A stretch of DNA of 64,000 bases from Inonotus obliquus (Eukaryota > Basidiomycota > Agaricomycetes > Hymenochaetales > Hymenochaetaceae), in assembly GCA_032164295.1 (NCBI GenBank), contig JAJHTX010000001.1, positions 4,154,001-4,218,000 of the forward strand. Direction: 5' to 3'. The notes beneath the pieces were generated by a model that ran no database searches, had not been told where the DNA came from, and saw only the letters and a list, made by a program, of their open reading frames with translations. Below are positions 10,160 to 20,478 of this stretch, piece after piece. The position numbers and the translations under genes are program-made. The stretch's first letter is position 1, and each line of letters begins with the position of its first letter.

Positions 10160-11533
10160 TCAATGAAACTCGATCCAAGGAGGGTAGAAGTCGCCATAAA
10201 TGATCACTATACCCCACAGCGAAGTACGGCGCAAGTCGTCTTCCACGAGGTCTATTATTTTCTTCGACTGACCATTCGTATAACTCACACCAATAAGGTC
10301 AGCTGTTTTAAACGTTCCCAAGAATTCCGCTCTCGATTTCACCATGGAAACAAGGGCCCTTATACATGCTCCATCGTCATTCCCAACTCCCAAGGCACGG
10401 AGTTCGAGGTACACGAGTGAAGGGCAGATGACTCGCGAATCTGCGGCAGGATCATGCTCAGGAGCATCGGTGTTGCTCGTGGAAGAAGAGCGAGGATATC
10501 CGCGAGCCCGATATTGTCAGTCTCTTGAGCGTCGGCAAGAGGCGGAGACCGGGGATAAAGGCATCCGCGTCCTCATTCGCCAGGTGTAACTGAGTCAAAG
10601 GAGGTACGCAGCGCTGAAAAAACTTCTGCCATATTCCCGGCACTGATTCACCTCCATCTCCATCGGAAAGGAGGGCCTCCAGAGACGGAAGCGTCAATTT
10701 GTCGAGAGATCGCGAAGAAGAGGCACCGTGACAGGTTCCGCGTTATCCCAGTGTGACGATAACTGAGTCTTGGGGGAGGGTAAAAACATAAACTTGGTCA
10801 AGTTCGGTGCAACTTTAAGAAACCTGAGGCAATCTCGTATATCTCGTATTCCTCGTATGAAATCTTGATTGACGGAACGGGGAATGAGAGAGCTCGGTTC
10901 TGTCAAAGAATGACTCGGGTCATTGCCTGAGTCGAGCTCGTATGTTCCAAAAAGGCGGAGTCTCTTCAGTTCCGAAGACTTCGCAATGCAAATTATGGCA
11001 TGCAGAGATCCGCTAGATTTTCGCAAATCCGACAGCAACAACAATGACGCGAGCATCGGCATGTTGGTCAGAACCAATCCGGGAACCTCGCAGGACATCT
11101 CGATGTTCTCCCAGGCAAAGGACACGTCTCTCCACCTGTGCTGCTGCGAAATCAGAGTCATGATGACATATTCAGCGTCCCGGTGCATTCCAATATCCCC
11201 ATCGTTCGATAAGGAACAGTGGAACATGTAGTTTATCGGATGGCCATTCGTTCTTGAAAGCCAAGAATCGAAAATTTCCAGCACCCGTTTCCGTTTAATC
11301 TCGCATTTCCAGCTTTCGTTATCGACTCCAATCTGAAGAGACGACCACAATTCTCCGCATGAAAGGGATACGTGACGCCAAGTTCGACAGACGTGCGAGG
11401 CGTAAAGAGGCGCTAGAACTGACGGTCCTGGGATGTTGACGAGAATTGGGAGCATGGAGGCATTTTGTTCATGGTTGTGCGGTATGTTTCTCAGAAATAT
11501 GTCGCAAAGGATCTCAGGAGGTAGCTTGTCCAT
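10160..11533 (-). pseudogene. F-box paralogue 3, inactivated by two small deletions
   Basis: The first 279 codons (11533 down to 10694) are an intact F-box N-terminus, opening MDKLPPEILCDIFLRNIP and continuing through WLSRTNGHPINYMF. Compared with the paralogues, 19 nt are missing at about 10703, which brings a TGA directly into frame. A second loss of 2 nt at about 10470 follows in the C-terminal half. The two losses total 21 nt, so the tail (10414 down to 10160) returns to the original frame but the segment between them does not. The product would be a truncated protein retaining the F-box without the full substrate-binding part. Such a product could compete for Skp1 if expressed, but simple decay is the plainer reading. 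The start is supported by the GATCAGG motif before the ATG, as in other copies. Confidence 0.85.
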
Positions 11534-14500
11534 GGAAACCTGATCGTGTGCAGAGGGTAAGGTGTCGAGATTTGTCAGTGACAGTGAGGAGCCATAAAGT
11601 CCGGGTTTAGTCAGCAGTTGTCTCGATTATGATGACAGTCACGACGAGTGCTAGCTAAGCACCATTACTGTGGTTGACCCGGAAACGCCCCACTTAAGGT
11701 TCTTCAGCTGATAATATTTTTTGTACGCACTTTTGGCCCTCAATAAATAGTTAGCAAGACATTTGTGCATATAATATATCAACTTTAGTGTCTATAGTGC
11801 CAGAATATTGTTGTGTAATTATTTTTGTGAATTTACAAGTCAACAGGTCAAAAAGTGAGCGTCCATCTGACAGACCTAGAAACGCACCAGTCGTGGGAAT
11901 GAGTAGGACGCGCGTCGTTCTCAATTTTACAACTGGGGAGTGGCAATCCGCGTCAAAAAAGTGTCCTGTGATTTTTTCGTTCGGAGCTTGAATAATTACT
12001 TTATATGTATCGTAACGACGATCCTTTTTTACCGCCGTACTTTTCATATTGTCCCTGTCTGCTGCTGTCGTTCTACTCATAAATAAGCATCAAAACAGTC
12101 CATACATATTGATTGAACTGAGTATCCAACACAACTAACGAATAATCAGTAATACTGGCATTTTTTACTGCTGGTTTTCGTCACCAATAAACCTATGAGC
12201 TGCATATAGTGCAGAAATACGTCGAGTATTGCTAAAAACATGCATATATTCAGCACTTCTAGACACACGTACTATTTTTATACTATTATTGAAGCTTTAA
12301 AGTCTACCCAACCGATCTTTCACCTCATCTAATGTCATTGTATGCACTTCTCTCAGTGGCACATCTCTTGAATAATCAGTCTTTTATTGGCCTATATTGC
12401 ATCTCCTCCTCTTATCTACATAATAAGAGCTGTATCTACCTCCTATGAAAGTAAAATGAGTGACTACACACAGTTGAAAATTGTTCTATCTCTTTCTTGT
12501 TCAATTTGGTCTATCTGGCAATGTTTCGAGCAGCGTTCTCATCAGGTCACGTGCTTGCTTTATTCCTTTTTTGTCAGTACTTCTGCATATCTTCCTGCTT
12601 CTTCTCCTCAACAACAACTCGAAGAATCACTCAACTCAATGCATGGTAAGTATTTTTCCATGTCTACCTTCAATTTGTACAAAAACATTTTTGTAGAAAT
12701 TGCCTAGTTCCTAAGATATGAGGTGAGATACCACCGTATCTCACTAGATTTTTGTAGAAAATTGAAATTTTTTGCACAAATACAATTTATGATACCAACT
12801 ACATAAAATGTACAATTTATTTCTGCCATTATTTCATTGTGGATGGAGGTCAGTCAAGTCGAATACATCTCTCAAAATCCGGTCATCGCTTATTTTCGCT
12901 TAAGCGTAACCGAGCGCCGGCAGGACGCGGCATGGGTCGTGGGAACAGGACACTTTCTTGACGCGGATTGCCACTCCCCACTCAGAACACAGAATCTATG
13001 AATTCTCAACAAAACATGGTCATTTTGCATCATCTTAAGGTACAGGACTCTTGAAATTGCTATTGAGCTTCTAATTCAAGAAAAACCGGGTGAATCTGGA
13101 GCATACATGCACCAGTAACGATGAAAAATACTTTTTCTCGTGAGTCTTCCATTGATTTCTTACTTTTACAAAAATAATGCAAATACTTAAGTATATGCTT
13201 TGAAACTTCTCCAGATAGTAGCCTACCAGTATTCGTCTCAGCCCATGTAGAATCTGTAGAGAGGTATCTTGTAATATGTGAGCAGAAAAATTATGAACCT
13301 CGTTCCTCACAAGATCACCTGCTAGAAGTGGAGGTACTATTGTCGACTTCACTACACAACAACAAGTTTATTTTGGAGAAAAAAGAGTTACACACACTCT
13401 AGGTAGATATATACGAGTTCAAATCTCAAATTTCGGCCTTGAATATGCTCTGGATGAATTATTAAAGATGTATCATAGCGTGAGAACAGTTTTGGTTCAC
13501 TTGAAGCGGTCAATTTTCTCAAGTGCACATAATGCTGACCTCATAACTCAGCTCTGTCTCACTTGATCAACACCAGATTTTAACACAAGGAAGGTACGAT
13601 CACGTTCTATCGCTGTGCAAATTATCAAGATGATTGAGTGTGAAATAAGAGAGATACAGCAAAATGGGGCGCTTCTAGGGACTGGTGCATTAGTGGGTCA
13701 GACACAGTATGTAACTTCAAGTTGAAGATGAAGTAAACTCTCCGCTCTCACCGCACGAAAGACTCAGTGGGATGGGGTCTACTTTGATTCACTGCTCCCC
13801 TCGTCTAGCGAATCTTTTGAATATTTAAATTACATATAATGATCAAATGAGCTACTAATCAGAGCGGGCCTCGCCAAAACTCCTCAAACTCTCCTTTTGC
13901 GTGCTTGGTATCGACATGTGGCAACTACTTCCCTTCAATCGACGTGAAGTGGCTCAGCGTCAATTTCGATTTGGAAGTACAAGAAGCCGGAGAGGAGACC
14001 GACTGGAGTTGCTCATGCAAAATTCCGCGTTTACGATGCGACAAACCTCGAGACAGAGCCGAATAGGCTTGTAACCAGCAACTTTCTAGCCCGCCGTCTC
14101 TTCAGGATACTCTTGTAACTCTAGCCATTTGCTAGATATCACCTCTGATTACGATGGCCCCTTGTGTAGCAGGAACTAATGAGGTCGAGACTCTTGCACA
14201 CGAATAGAGGAGACAGATTTCTGGTGCTGATCAATAGTCTTTTTTTGTGGAGATCAAGAGGTAGTTCTATGGGCTGACCATGTTAGTAATCGGATTCGGA
14301 GTCCCTTGTGTGATGATTCACCTTCTGCGGGTCTTAATCAAAGCATTCCGATTTCCTCCAGTGTACCAAACGTATCCACAATAGTTACTCCATATGAGCT
14401 TAAACCGCCCATCCAGACCAACAGGGAAAAAAACGTTTATGTGGTAGTTTCGACGCAGAGGCTCTAACCTCCATGATCAGCCAAGTATCATAGATCCAGG

Positions 14501-14811
14501 TCAGAGAATCTCAAGGAACAGAGCGGATAGCGGAAGTGGCTTCGAATCGGACCGAAGGTGAATACAGAGCGAGGCCAATGTCCTCAGCGAAGGTAGCACG
14601 TCTAAATGGAGAAGCAATGAGTCAAATTAGGGTGTAACGCAACTCGAGTCGACCTGGAAGGATGGTCATGTCCATTAATGTTGTTTGGTTCGACAGAAAG
14701 ACAGAAGGCAAGATGTGATCAATGCGATCGTCGGAGAATATGCAAGCCTTTGCAACGAAGCGAAAGAGTCATTCCAACAAGCGTATGCATCGAATATACG
14801 ATCGTATCGAT
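11534..14811. other. Gene-poor spacer with AT-rich segment
   Basis: I find no convincing gene over 3.3 kb. Open frames on both strands at 11751-12080, 12387-12707 and 13071-13352 are short and resemble no family. The central part, about 11700-13400, is more AT-rich than the surroundings and carries the 36-bp inverted repeat described separately. It may be a decayed mobile element. The region from 13700 to 14640 is of ordinary composition and shows nothing recognisable. Confidence 0.45.
11934..12980. repeat. 36-bp inverted repeat arms about 1 kb apart
   Basis: Positions 11934-11969 and 12945-12980 are reverse complements with one mismatch in 36. The core includes GGAGTGGCAATCCGCGTCAA. Sequences inside and outside the arms do not continue the pairing, and I see no target duplication next to them. 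The arms could be two opposite-facing copies of a short repeat, or the internal part of a degraded transposon. I cannot assign a family. Confidence 0.6.
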
Positions 14812-15389
14812 CTATGAAGCTGATACAGGAGCCCCAGCAGCCTTTTGCTGGAGAGCTTGGTGCGTTGTTTGTATCTCCACGATCTGCCACGAGCATATAT
14901 TCAATCGCTTGATCAAAATATAAGACGATTAGAACCACGCACCTCTGCTCTTCGTTTCTCCGATTTTTCACTAACGTCTTTTATCTGTGCGTCCACTCTT
15001 TTCCTGTAGGCCGAAAGGAAGATGTCTGTTCAAATATCACAGCACAGTTCACCATATAGATGCCGCATACAGTTCATTCCGAATGAAATCGAGTCGTTTA
15101 TCGACATTCGCTTTGGCTTCAGCCTGTTCCTGTGGTACAAGGATAGGACCCATAAGCTTGTAAACGGTATTCTCCGGTTTCAACGTCCCAAATTCCTGAC
15201 CTCCAATTTCAGTACGGACAATCATATGTAGAATCGACATTCTATATCACGCACCTTTTTTACGGCTGTCGTCTCAGTAAGCTGAGCATCAAGTTTCTGA
15301 CGAGCGTCAACAGCCGTAGCGAATTCTGCTTGTAGTTTCTGATAGGCTGAAGAGGCTTCTTGTAGACGAGCCTCAAGCGAGGAGGACAT
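14812..15389 (-). CDS. YKE2: Prefoldin subunit 6 (beta-type prefoldin)
   Basis: Four exons (minus strand: 15255-15389, 15071-15195, 14943-15003, 14812-14883) join in frame to give 130 residues. The N-terminal helix MSSSLEARLQEASSAYQKLQ and following heptads form the first coiled-coil arm. EFGTLKPENTVYKLMGPILV is the diagnostic hairpin of beta-type prefoldins, followed by AEAKANVDKRLDFI and the second coiled-coil arm ending AAGAPVSAS. Prefoldin is a hexameric jellyfish-shaped co-chaperone that hands nascent actin and tubulin to the cytosolic chaperonin CCT; subunit 6 is one of its four beta-type members. Length and motif order match the family. The start was chosen because it opens directly on the coiled coil; an in-frame upstream ATG at 15521 would add 44 residues unlike the family. 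The gene shares a 195-bp promoter region with the Mpv17-type gene to its right. Confidence 0.93.
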
Positions 15390-15584
15390 GGAAGGGAAAT
15401 GGAAAGACGCGTATTCGGCCCGTTGACGCGTCGGATGGATCTTGGCTGCCCCCACCGCCGCTTTCTCACCTGCTATATATTCAGCGTCAACATGGGGGCG
15501 AGTCTTGTCCTCCAACTCCAACTCTTACCACCGTCCTCTGCAACGCTGTTGAGAAGGTCGTGTGTTCTCGCCGAAAACTGAGAG
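15390..15584. promoter_or_regulatory. Bidirectional promoter region between prefoldin 6 and the Sym1-type gene
   Basis: The two start codons lie 195 bp apart and face away from each other, so both promoters and 5' leaders must fit here. The stretch is fairly GC-rich with no obvious TATA box. No specific factor site is claimed. Confidence 0.55.
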
Positions 15585-16707
15585 ATGGCTTCACTCTTAC
15601 GGGCTTATAAGTACGTCTTTACTCCGCCTCACTTTCCTTGAACCCGTTTCTGAAATGGTTTTGCTGCATTCGCGGTTGTTAGTGCCCTCCTCCAGCGCCG
15701 CCCAATGGCAGCACAATGCATCACAGCAGCCGTCTTGTTCGGCACCGGCGATGTGATTGCTCAGCAAGCTATCGAGAAGCAAGGTCGAAAACACGACGTG
15801 CGTCTACCATCTCCTTATTTTTGTTGTCAAACCTGACACGGATGGAATGCGATGCTGTAGTTTGCGCGTACAGCGCGTCTTGCGTTCTTCGGCGGTGGAC
15901 TATTTGGCCCAATCATGACGAAGTGGTACCAGCTGTTGAATAGGCTGCAGTTCGCATCCCCAACCAAAGCGGTAGTCTATCGCGTACGCGTTTTCTCTGC
16001 TCCCATTCGTCCATCTGGCACTGGCCAACTGATCAAAATACTGTTTGTTAATAGGTATGGCTTGATCAAGCTGTCCTCACACCAGGTACATTTGTATTTA
16101 CGTGTTACAGTTCAAACTCTGATGCTTTATCATCTTTGTGGTATTTCTAGCGTTCGTCGCGACCTTTTTCTCATCTATGACCTTCTTAGAAGGAAAAGGG
16201 ATAAGTGAAGCTAAGAGGCGGCTCGATGAGGTACGTTTGCCGTTTCTCATTCCCGTTTATTCTACCCTCCGCTCCCATCTTGAAAACATCATCCAATTTA
16301 AAGATGATATTCATATCACCTTCCTATTCTTTTGAGTTGCTTTCATCACATCACTTACGCATTCTTTACACGTCTACATATAGGCCTACGTCCCAACTCT
16401 TCTACGCAACTGGAGTGTCTTTATCCCTGCCCAGATCATCAACTTCTCAATTGTACCTACACACATGCGCTTCGTATTCGTGGGTGTTGTATCCCTCTTC
16501 TGGAGTACGTACATTTGATTATCCCCGACATCATATCCCTATCCTCGGTATTGACCCTTATTTTCTCGCGCAGACACCTATCTGAGCTATGCAAATGCGG
16601 AACAAGCAAACAAAGCACTACTTGCTAAGGCTTTGGCCGTCGAGCACTCAAAGAAGATAGCAGATATTGAGAAGGGCGAGTCGGTCAAGAGTGTTGCGCC
16701 GACATAA
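15585..16707 (+). CDS. SYM1: Mpv17/PMP22-family inner membrane protein (Sym1-like)
   Basis: Seven exons (15585-15610, 15683-15797, 15861-15983, 16055-16085, 16151-16230, 16384-16504, 16574-16707) join in frame to 209 residues. The order of family motifs is complete: [16 protein letters not shown] at the start, [58 protein letters not shown], then [20 protein letters not shown] and [20 protein letters not shown]. The Mpv17/PMP22 family has about four membrane helices. Yeast Sym1 sits in the mitochondrial inner membrane and is needed for growth on ethanol at high temperature; human Mpv17 supports mitochondrial DNA maintenance. The exact transport activity remains debated in the family. The C-terminal 35 residues are charged and extend beyond the usual end. 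Confidence in the family is high; assignment to Sym1 rather than another Mpv17 paralogue is inferred from overall fit. Confidence 0.92.
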
Positions 16708-17723
16708 AATGCTTCCTCAACCTAGAGCCTATCAATTTCTTGTTTCTTGCGAGGTTTCCAAGAAAGGTGATACTCGAGAATGTCTCGAACTCGAATTTCT
16801 GGACTGCGAGTAGCGTATGCACGTCAGCTTTACTCGCAGCAGGTTTCAAAGGACCCGAGAACCGAGGAACGCTTTGATTTCTTGCTCCGCATCCCTTCCA
16901 TAGAGTGTAAGTAGGACAGGATAGAGTATATGGATCTTAATCGCTGCAAATATTTCGACCGTGCCGGACCTTGGTTATCTTCTCACATCCGTCGGGGAAC
17001 CAGAAAGTGGTCCGACTCAAGCATGCTTGCCGATCTAGGGAACTCTGCATAGCGAGAATTTCGACTTTTTTCTTTGGTAAACTGCTTCGAGGAGATGGGC
17101 TTATATTGGATGATGCAGCCAAATGCGGTCAACTGGACGAGATCAGGTGGTCGAAGAGTATCTTGGTCGCCAATAGAGAAGACATATTTCTCAAAATCTC
17201 CTCTTCTGTGTCAGTCCTGCTCGTACCTTCCATTACGCAGGCTCTGGGATGACAATGGACTGCAACTCTGTTTTTCATTCACAGTAGAGAAGCAAATAGA
17301 CACCGCAGGGAGGTAACGTGTAAAGAAACGATACTCATGGAGGGCGTCGTGGTGATTAGAACACTTGAATAGTTCATTCCGCGGTTGATATCATCCTGTT
17401 GGTTGGGGTTGAGGTTTGGCCAACCGGCTATGAATCCAATTGCAATTTTTGGGCTCCTCCCATTGAGTCTCGAGTTAGGCCCGTGATTAGGGGACTCGAA
17501 TACCTTTTAATGGTGCATTTTGTAGGAAAGGAAGTCGGTACGAAGATAGATGCGGATGGTGGCTAACTGGATGTCACTGAGCCAATATTATGTAGGGATT
17601 TCTCCTCACCTCAGCATCGTGTGATACACTTTGAATTATGTAAGCGACAGCTTCATTATCGCAAATTGCGATAACCATCTGCTCTCTCTTCGTTCTTAAA
17701 CGATCAGGTTCAAGTTTGCATGG
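16708..17723. other. Spacer and 5' flank of F-box copy 4
   Basis: No gene is recognised. Short open frames around 16937-17316 resemble nothing I know. From about 17500 the sequence resembles the upstream flank of the other plus-strand F-box copies. A likely leader intron runs 17640-17707 (GTAAGC to GATCAG), just before the start codon. Confidence 0.5.
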
Positions 17724-19139
17724 ATGGACAAGCTACCTCCCGAGATCCTTTGTGACATATTCCTGGGAAACATACCGCGCAACCACGAGCAAGAGGCCTC
17801 CGTGGATCCGATTCACGGCACCTTAGGACCACCCGACACGGTCCTAGGACCATCAGTTCTCGTGCCTCTTTACGCCTCGCACGTCTGTCGAACTTGGCGT
17901 CACGTATCCCTTTCATGCGGAGAACTGTGGTCGTATCTTCGGATTGGAGTTGATAACGAAAGCTGGAAATGCGAGACTAAACGGAAGCGGATGCTGGATA
18001 TCTTCGATACTTGGCTTTCAAGAACGAATGGCCATCCGATAAACTACATGTTCGCCTGTCACTTACCATATGATGACAGCAGGGATATCGGAACGCTTCG
18101 GGACGTTCTGCATGTCATCACGACGCTGGTTTCACAGCAGCATAGGTGGAAAGACGTGTCCTTTGCCTGGATGAACATCGAGATGTCTTCCGAGTTTCCC
18201 TATATGGTTCTAACAAACATGCCGATGCTCACGTCCTTTTCGTTGTCGCTGTCGGTTTTCCGAGATTATAACCTACATCTGCATGCCACCATTAGCATTG
18301 CGAAGTCTTCGAAACTGAAGAGACTCCGCCTTGAGGGACCATTCAAGCTCGACACAGGCGATGTTCCGATTCATTCTTTGACAGAATCGAGCTCTCTCAG
18401 ACCCCATTCCTACAATCCAGATTACGTACTGGATTGCCTCAGGTTTCTTCGAGTTGCCCCGAACTTAACCAAGTTCCTGTTTCACTCCATCTTCTACGAG
18501 ACTTCCCACTCGGATAACACAGAGCCTGTCAAGCTGCCTCGTCTTCGCGCTCTCACGGCAACGCCCTTCGTCGTCGATAAATTGACGCTTCCGTCTCTGG
18601 AGGCCCTCGTTTTAGATGGAGCTGTAAATGGAACCGGATCAGTATCAGGAATATATCGGAACTTTTTTCAGCGCTCTCTACCCCCTTTGATTCAGTTGGA
18701 ACTGTGCAATGAGGATGCAGACGCCTTTATACCGATTCTCCCCATCTTGCCGACGCTCAAGAGACTGAAGCTATCGAGGACGCGGATATCCTGGCTCTTC
18801 TTCCACGAGCTCGCCGTCGACGTTCCTGCACATGGAGATGGTCTCGCGGCAGATTCGCGCGTTGTCTGCCCTTCACTCGTGTTTCTCGAACTCTATATTA
18901 TGGAGGGAGTTTGGAATGATGATGGTGCATGTGCAGATGCCCTAATTTCCATGGTGAAATCGAGAGCGGCAGTTTTGGGAACGTTTAAAACAGCGGAGAT
19001 TAAGTATCCTGAGCCGAAGAAAATAACAAACCTAGTAGAAGACGGTGGCGGCTGGAATTTCGACGACTTGCGCCATACTGTGCTGAGGGAAGTGATCATT
19101 TATGGCGACGTCTACCCTCATCCGATCAAATCCGATTGA
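17724..19139 (+). CDS. F-box protein, paralogue 4 of the array (intact)
   Basis: The single-exon protein has 471 residues. It begins MDKLPPEILCDIFLGNIPRN and continues through SHVCRTWRHVSLSCGELWSYL, together forming the F-box. The conserved WLSRTNGHPINYMF and RWKDVSFAW motifs are followed by leucine-rich strand-like units such as LPTLKRLKLSRTRISW and PSLVFLELY. It has a longer linker after the first F-box helix (GTLGPPDTVLGPSVLVPL) than copies 1-3, a feature shared with the copy at 20479. The end YGDVYPHPIKSD also groups it with the plus-strand copies. It is the first gene of the plus-strand block and lies 1 kb from the Sym1-like gene. A second ATG four bases upstream is out of frame. The expected role is an SCF substrate receptor; the substrate is unknown. 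Confidence 0.88.
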   Translation: MDKLPPEILCDIFLGNIPRNHEQEASVDPIHGTLGPPDTVLGPSVLVPLYASHVCRTWRHVSLSCGELWSYLRIGVDNESWKCETKRKRMLDIFDTWLSRTNGHPINYMFACHLPYDDSRDIGTLRDVLHVITTLVSQQHRWKDVSFAWMNIEMSSEFPYMVLTNMPMLTSFSLSLSVFRDYNLHLHATISIAKSSKLKRLRLEGPFKLDTGDVPIHSLTESSSLRPHSYNPDYVLDCLRFLRVAPNLTKFLFHSIFYETSHSDNTEPVKLPRLRALTATPFVVDKLTLPSLEALVLDGAVNGTGSVSGIYRNFFQRSLPPLIQLELCNEDADAFIPILPILPTLKRLKLSRTRISWLFFHELAVDVPAHGDGLAADSRVVCPSLVFLELYIMEGVWNDDGACADALISMVKSRAAVLGTFKTAEIKYPEPKKITNLVEDGGGWNFDDLRHTVLREVIIYGDVYPHPIKSD

Positions 19140-20478
19140 CCGTTATTCCTGCCGCTGTACTCCATGCACAGTCATATTTCATTTCCTTGCTATTTCTCGA
19201 GACTTGTAAACAGTCCTCTTACTTTTGATCAATGTGTTTTGTGAAATTTATTTGTAGTAGAAGTATCCCAGCTCTATCACAGCTATCTATTCGATTGAAA
19301 AATGAAGCTCAAACGGCTGGACTGTTAATGATTTCCTCTCTTGATATAGATGAAACGAACCAGCGAGTATCTCGGACCTTCCGTGATAATATCCAGATCG
19401 CAATTCGTAATCAACATTAAACATGAAGCTCTGAATTAAACATTGACAGAATGTTTTACACTATGCTGATCGAGATTTGAACAATGATCCACTTTCTCAT
19501 AAGAGTCCACCCAGCGACCTCTTCCTAAATGACACTATCTGTCTATTGCCATATTCTGATATGTTGCGAATACCAAGCGATAAAATCCACTACGACATCG
19601 CGTTACCCATCCCTACAACCCGGACTTGCCGCCTTCACGCGTCGTTGTAGGCCGAAACTGTATCTGTGGTTGCCCGATGATATTTTCGTTCACGCTACGC
19701 AGAGACCCGTCACGGTTGAACACGATTGATACAATCTGACACGTCGTTGAACACACCGTCAGACACGATCCAGTCTTACCGAAGAATGATGGAAGGGGTT
19801 AAAGCCACGGACAGGAATCACATGAACGATGAATAGCGAAGGGGAAGATCCCTTATGTCGAACACAGTTAATTTGCCGTAGTACTAGTATTACTCAAGAT
19901 CAGGATAAGCAGAGTAGTTGACACAAACATCAACTTGCCACTCTTTTCGGTGAGTACATCATTCAAGGCAGAGACAAGTCGGACTCACATCATGGAGGCA
20001 ACGTATAAGGAAACGATATCCATCGAAGGCTCTGTGGTGTTTAGAATACGTAAGCACACCATCCCGCGATCCACGTTGGCTTGCGGAATTGCGACCCTTG
20101 AGTCCCTCCCACCGAGTCTCATACTTTCTAGGTTCGTAATTTGGTGAATTGAATACTTTTTCAGCTTACACCCACCCGCTCTGACTTGAAGATAAAATGA
20201 CGGAGACTATTCCGGATGATATTAGTGATGCAGCGCCATTCCGCAGGATGCATCTCGAATCTCATTGGTTTTCCCGGTGCAAGATGTAGTGTATGTTGCC
20301 CGAACCGACAAACCGCGTTCTTCATAGCCGGATCCACTGAGTGTTGCATTTTGTAGGGAGGGAAGTGAGGACGAAGATCATAGAGGCAGAAACACCTGTT
20401 GCTTTATGTAAGCACCCACTATATCACCACGAGTCATCCTTGCGTTTTGCGTTGCACGATCAGGTTTCCCCGTGCCAT
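19140..20478. other. Spacer between F-box copies 4 and 5, with two empty insertion sites
   Basis: No gene is recognised. The stretch from 19380 to 20345 is a paralogous copy of 22240-23400, so it preserves the pre-insertion state of sites that are occupied there. The site around 19386 corresponds to the Tc1/mariner-type MITE at 22267-22826. The TAA at 20409-20411 corresponds to the Harbinger site at 23536. A likely leader intron of copy 5 lies at 20408-20463. Confidence 0.6.

Noticed and set aside
20341..20478. 46-residue N-terminal extension of F-box copy 5 (and similar ones at 6213, 8846, 61969)
   Set aside because: The extensions are unrelated between paralogues and mostly cross the likely leader intron, whereas MDKLLPPE is conserved.
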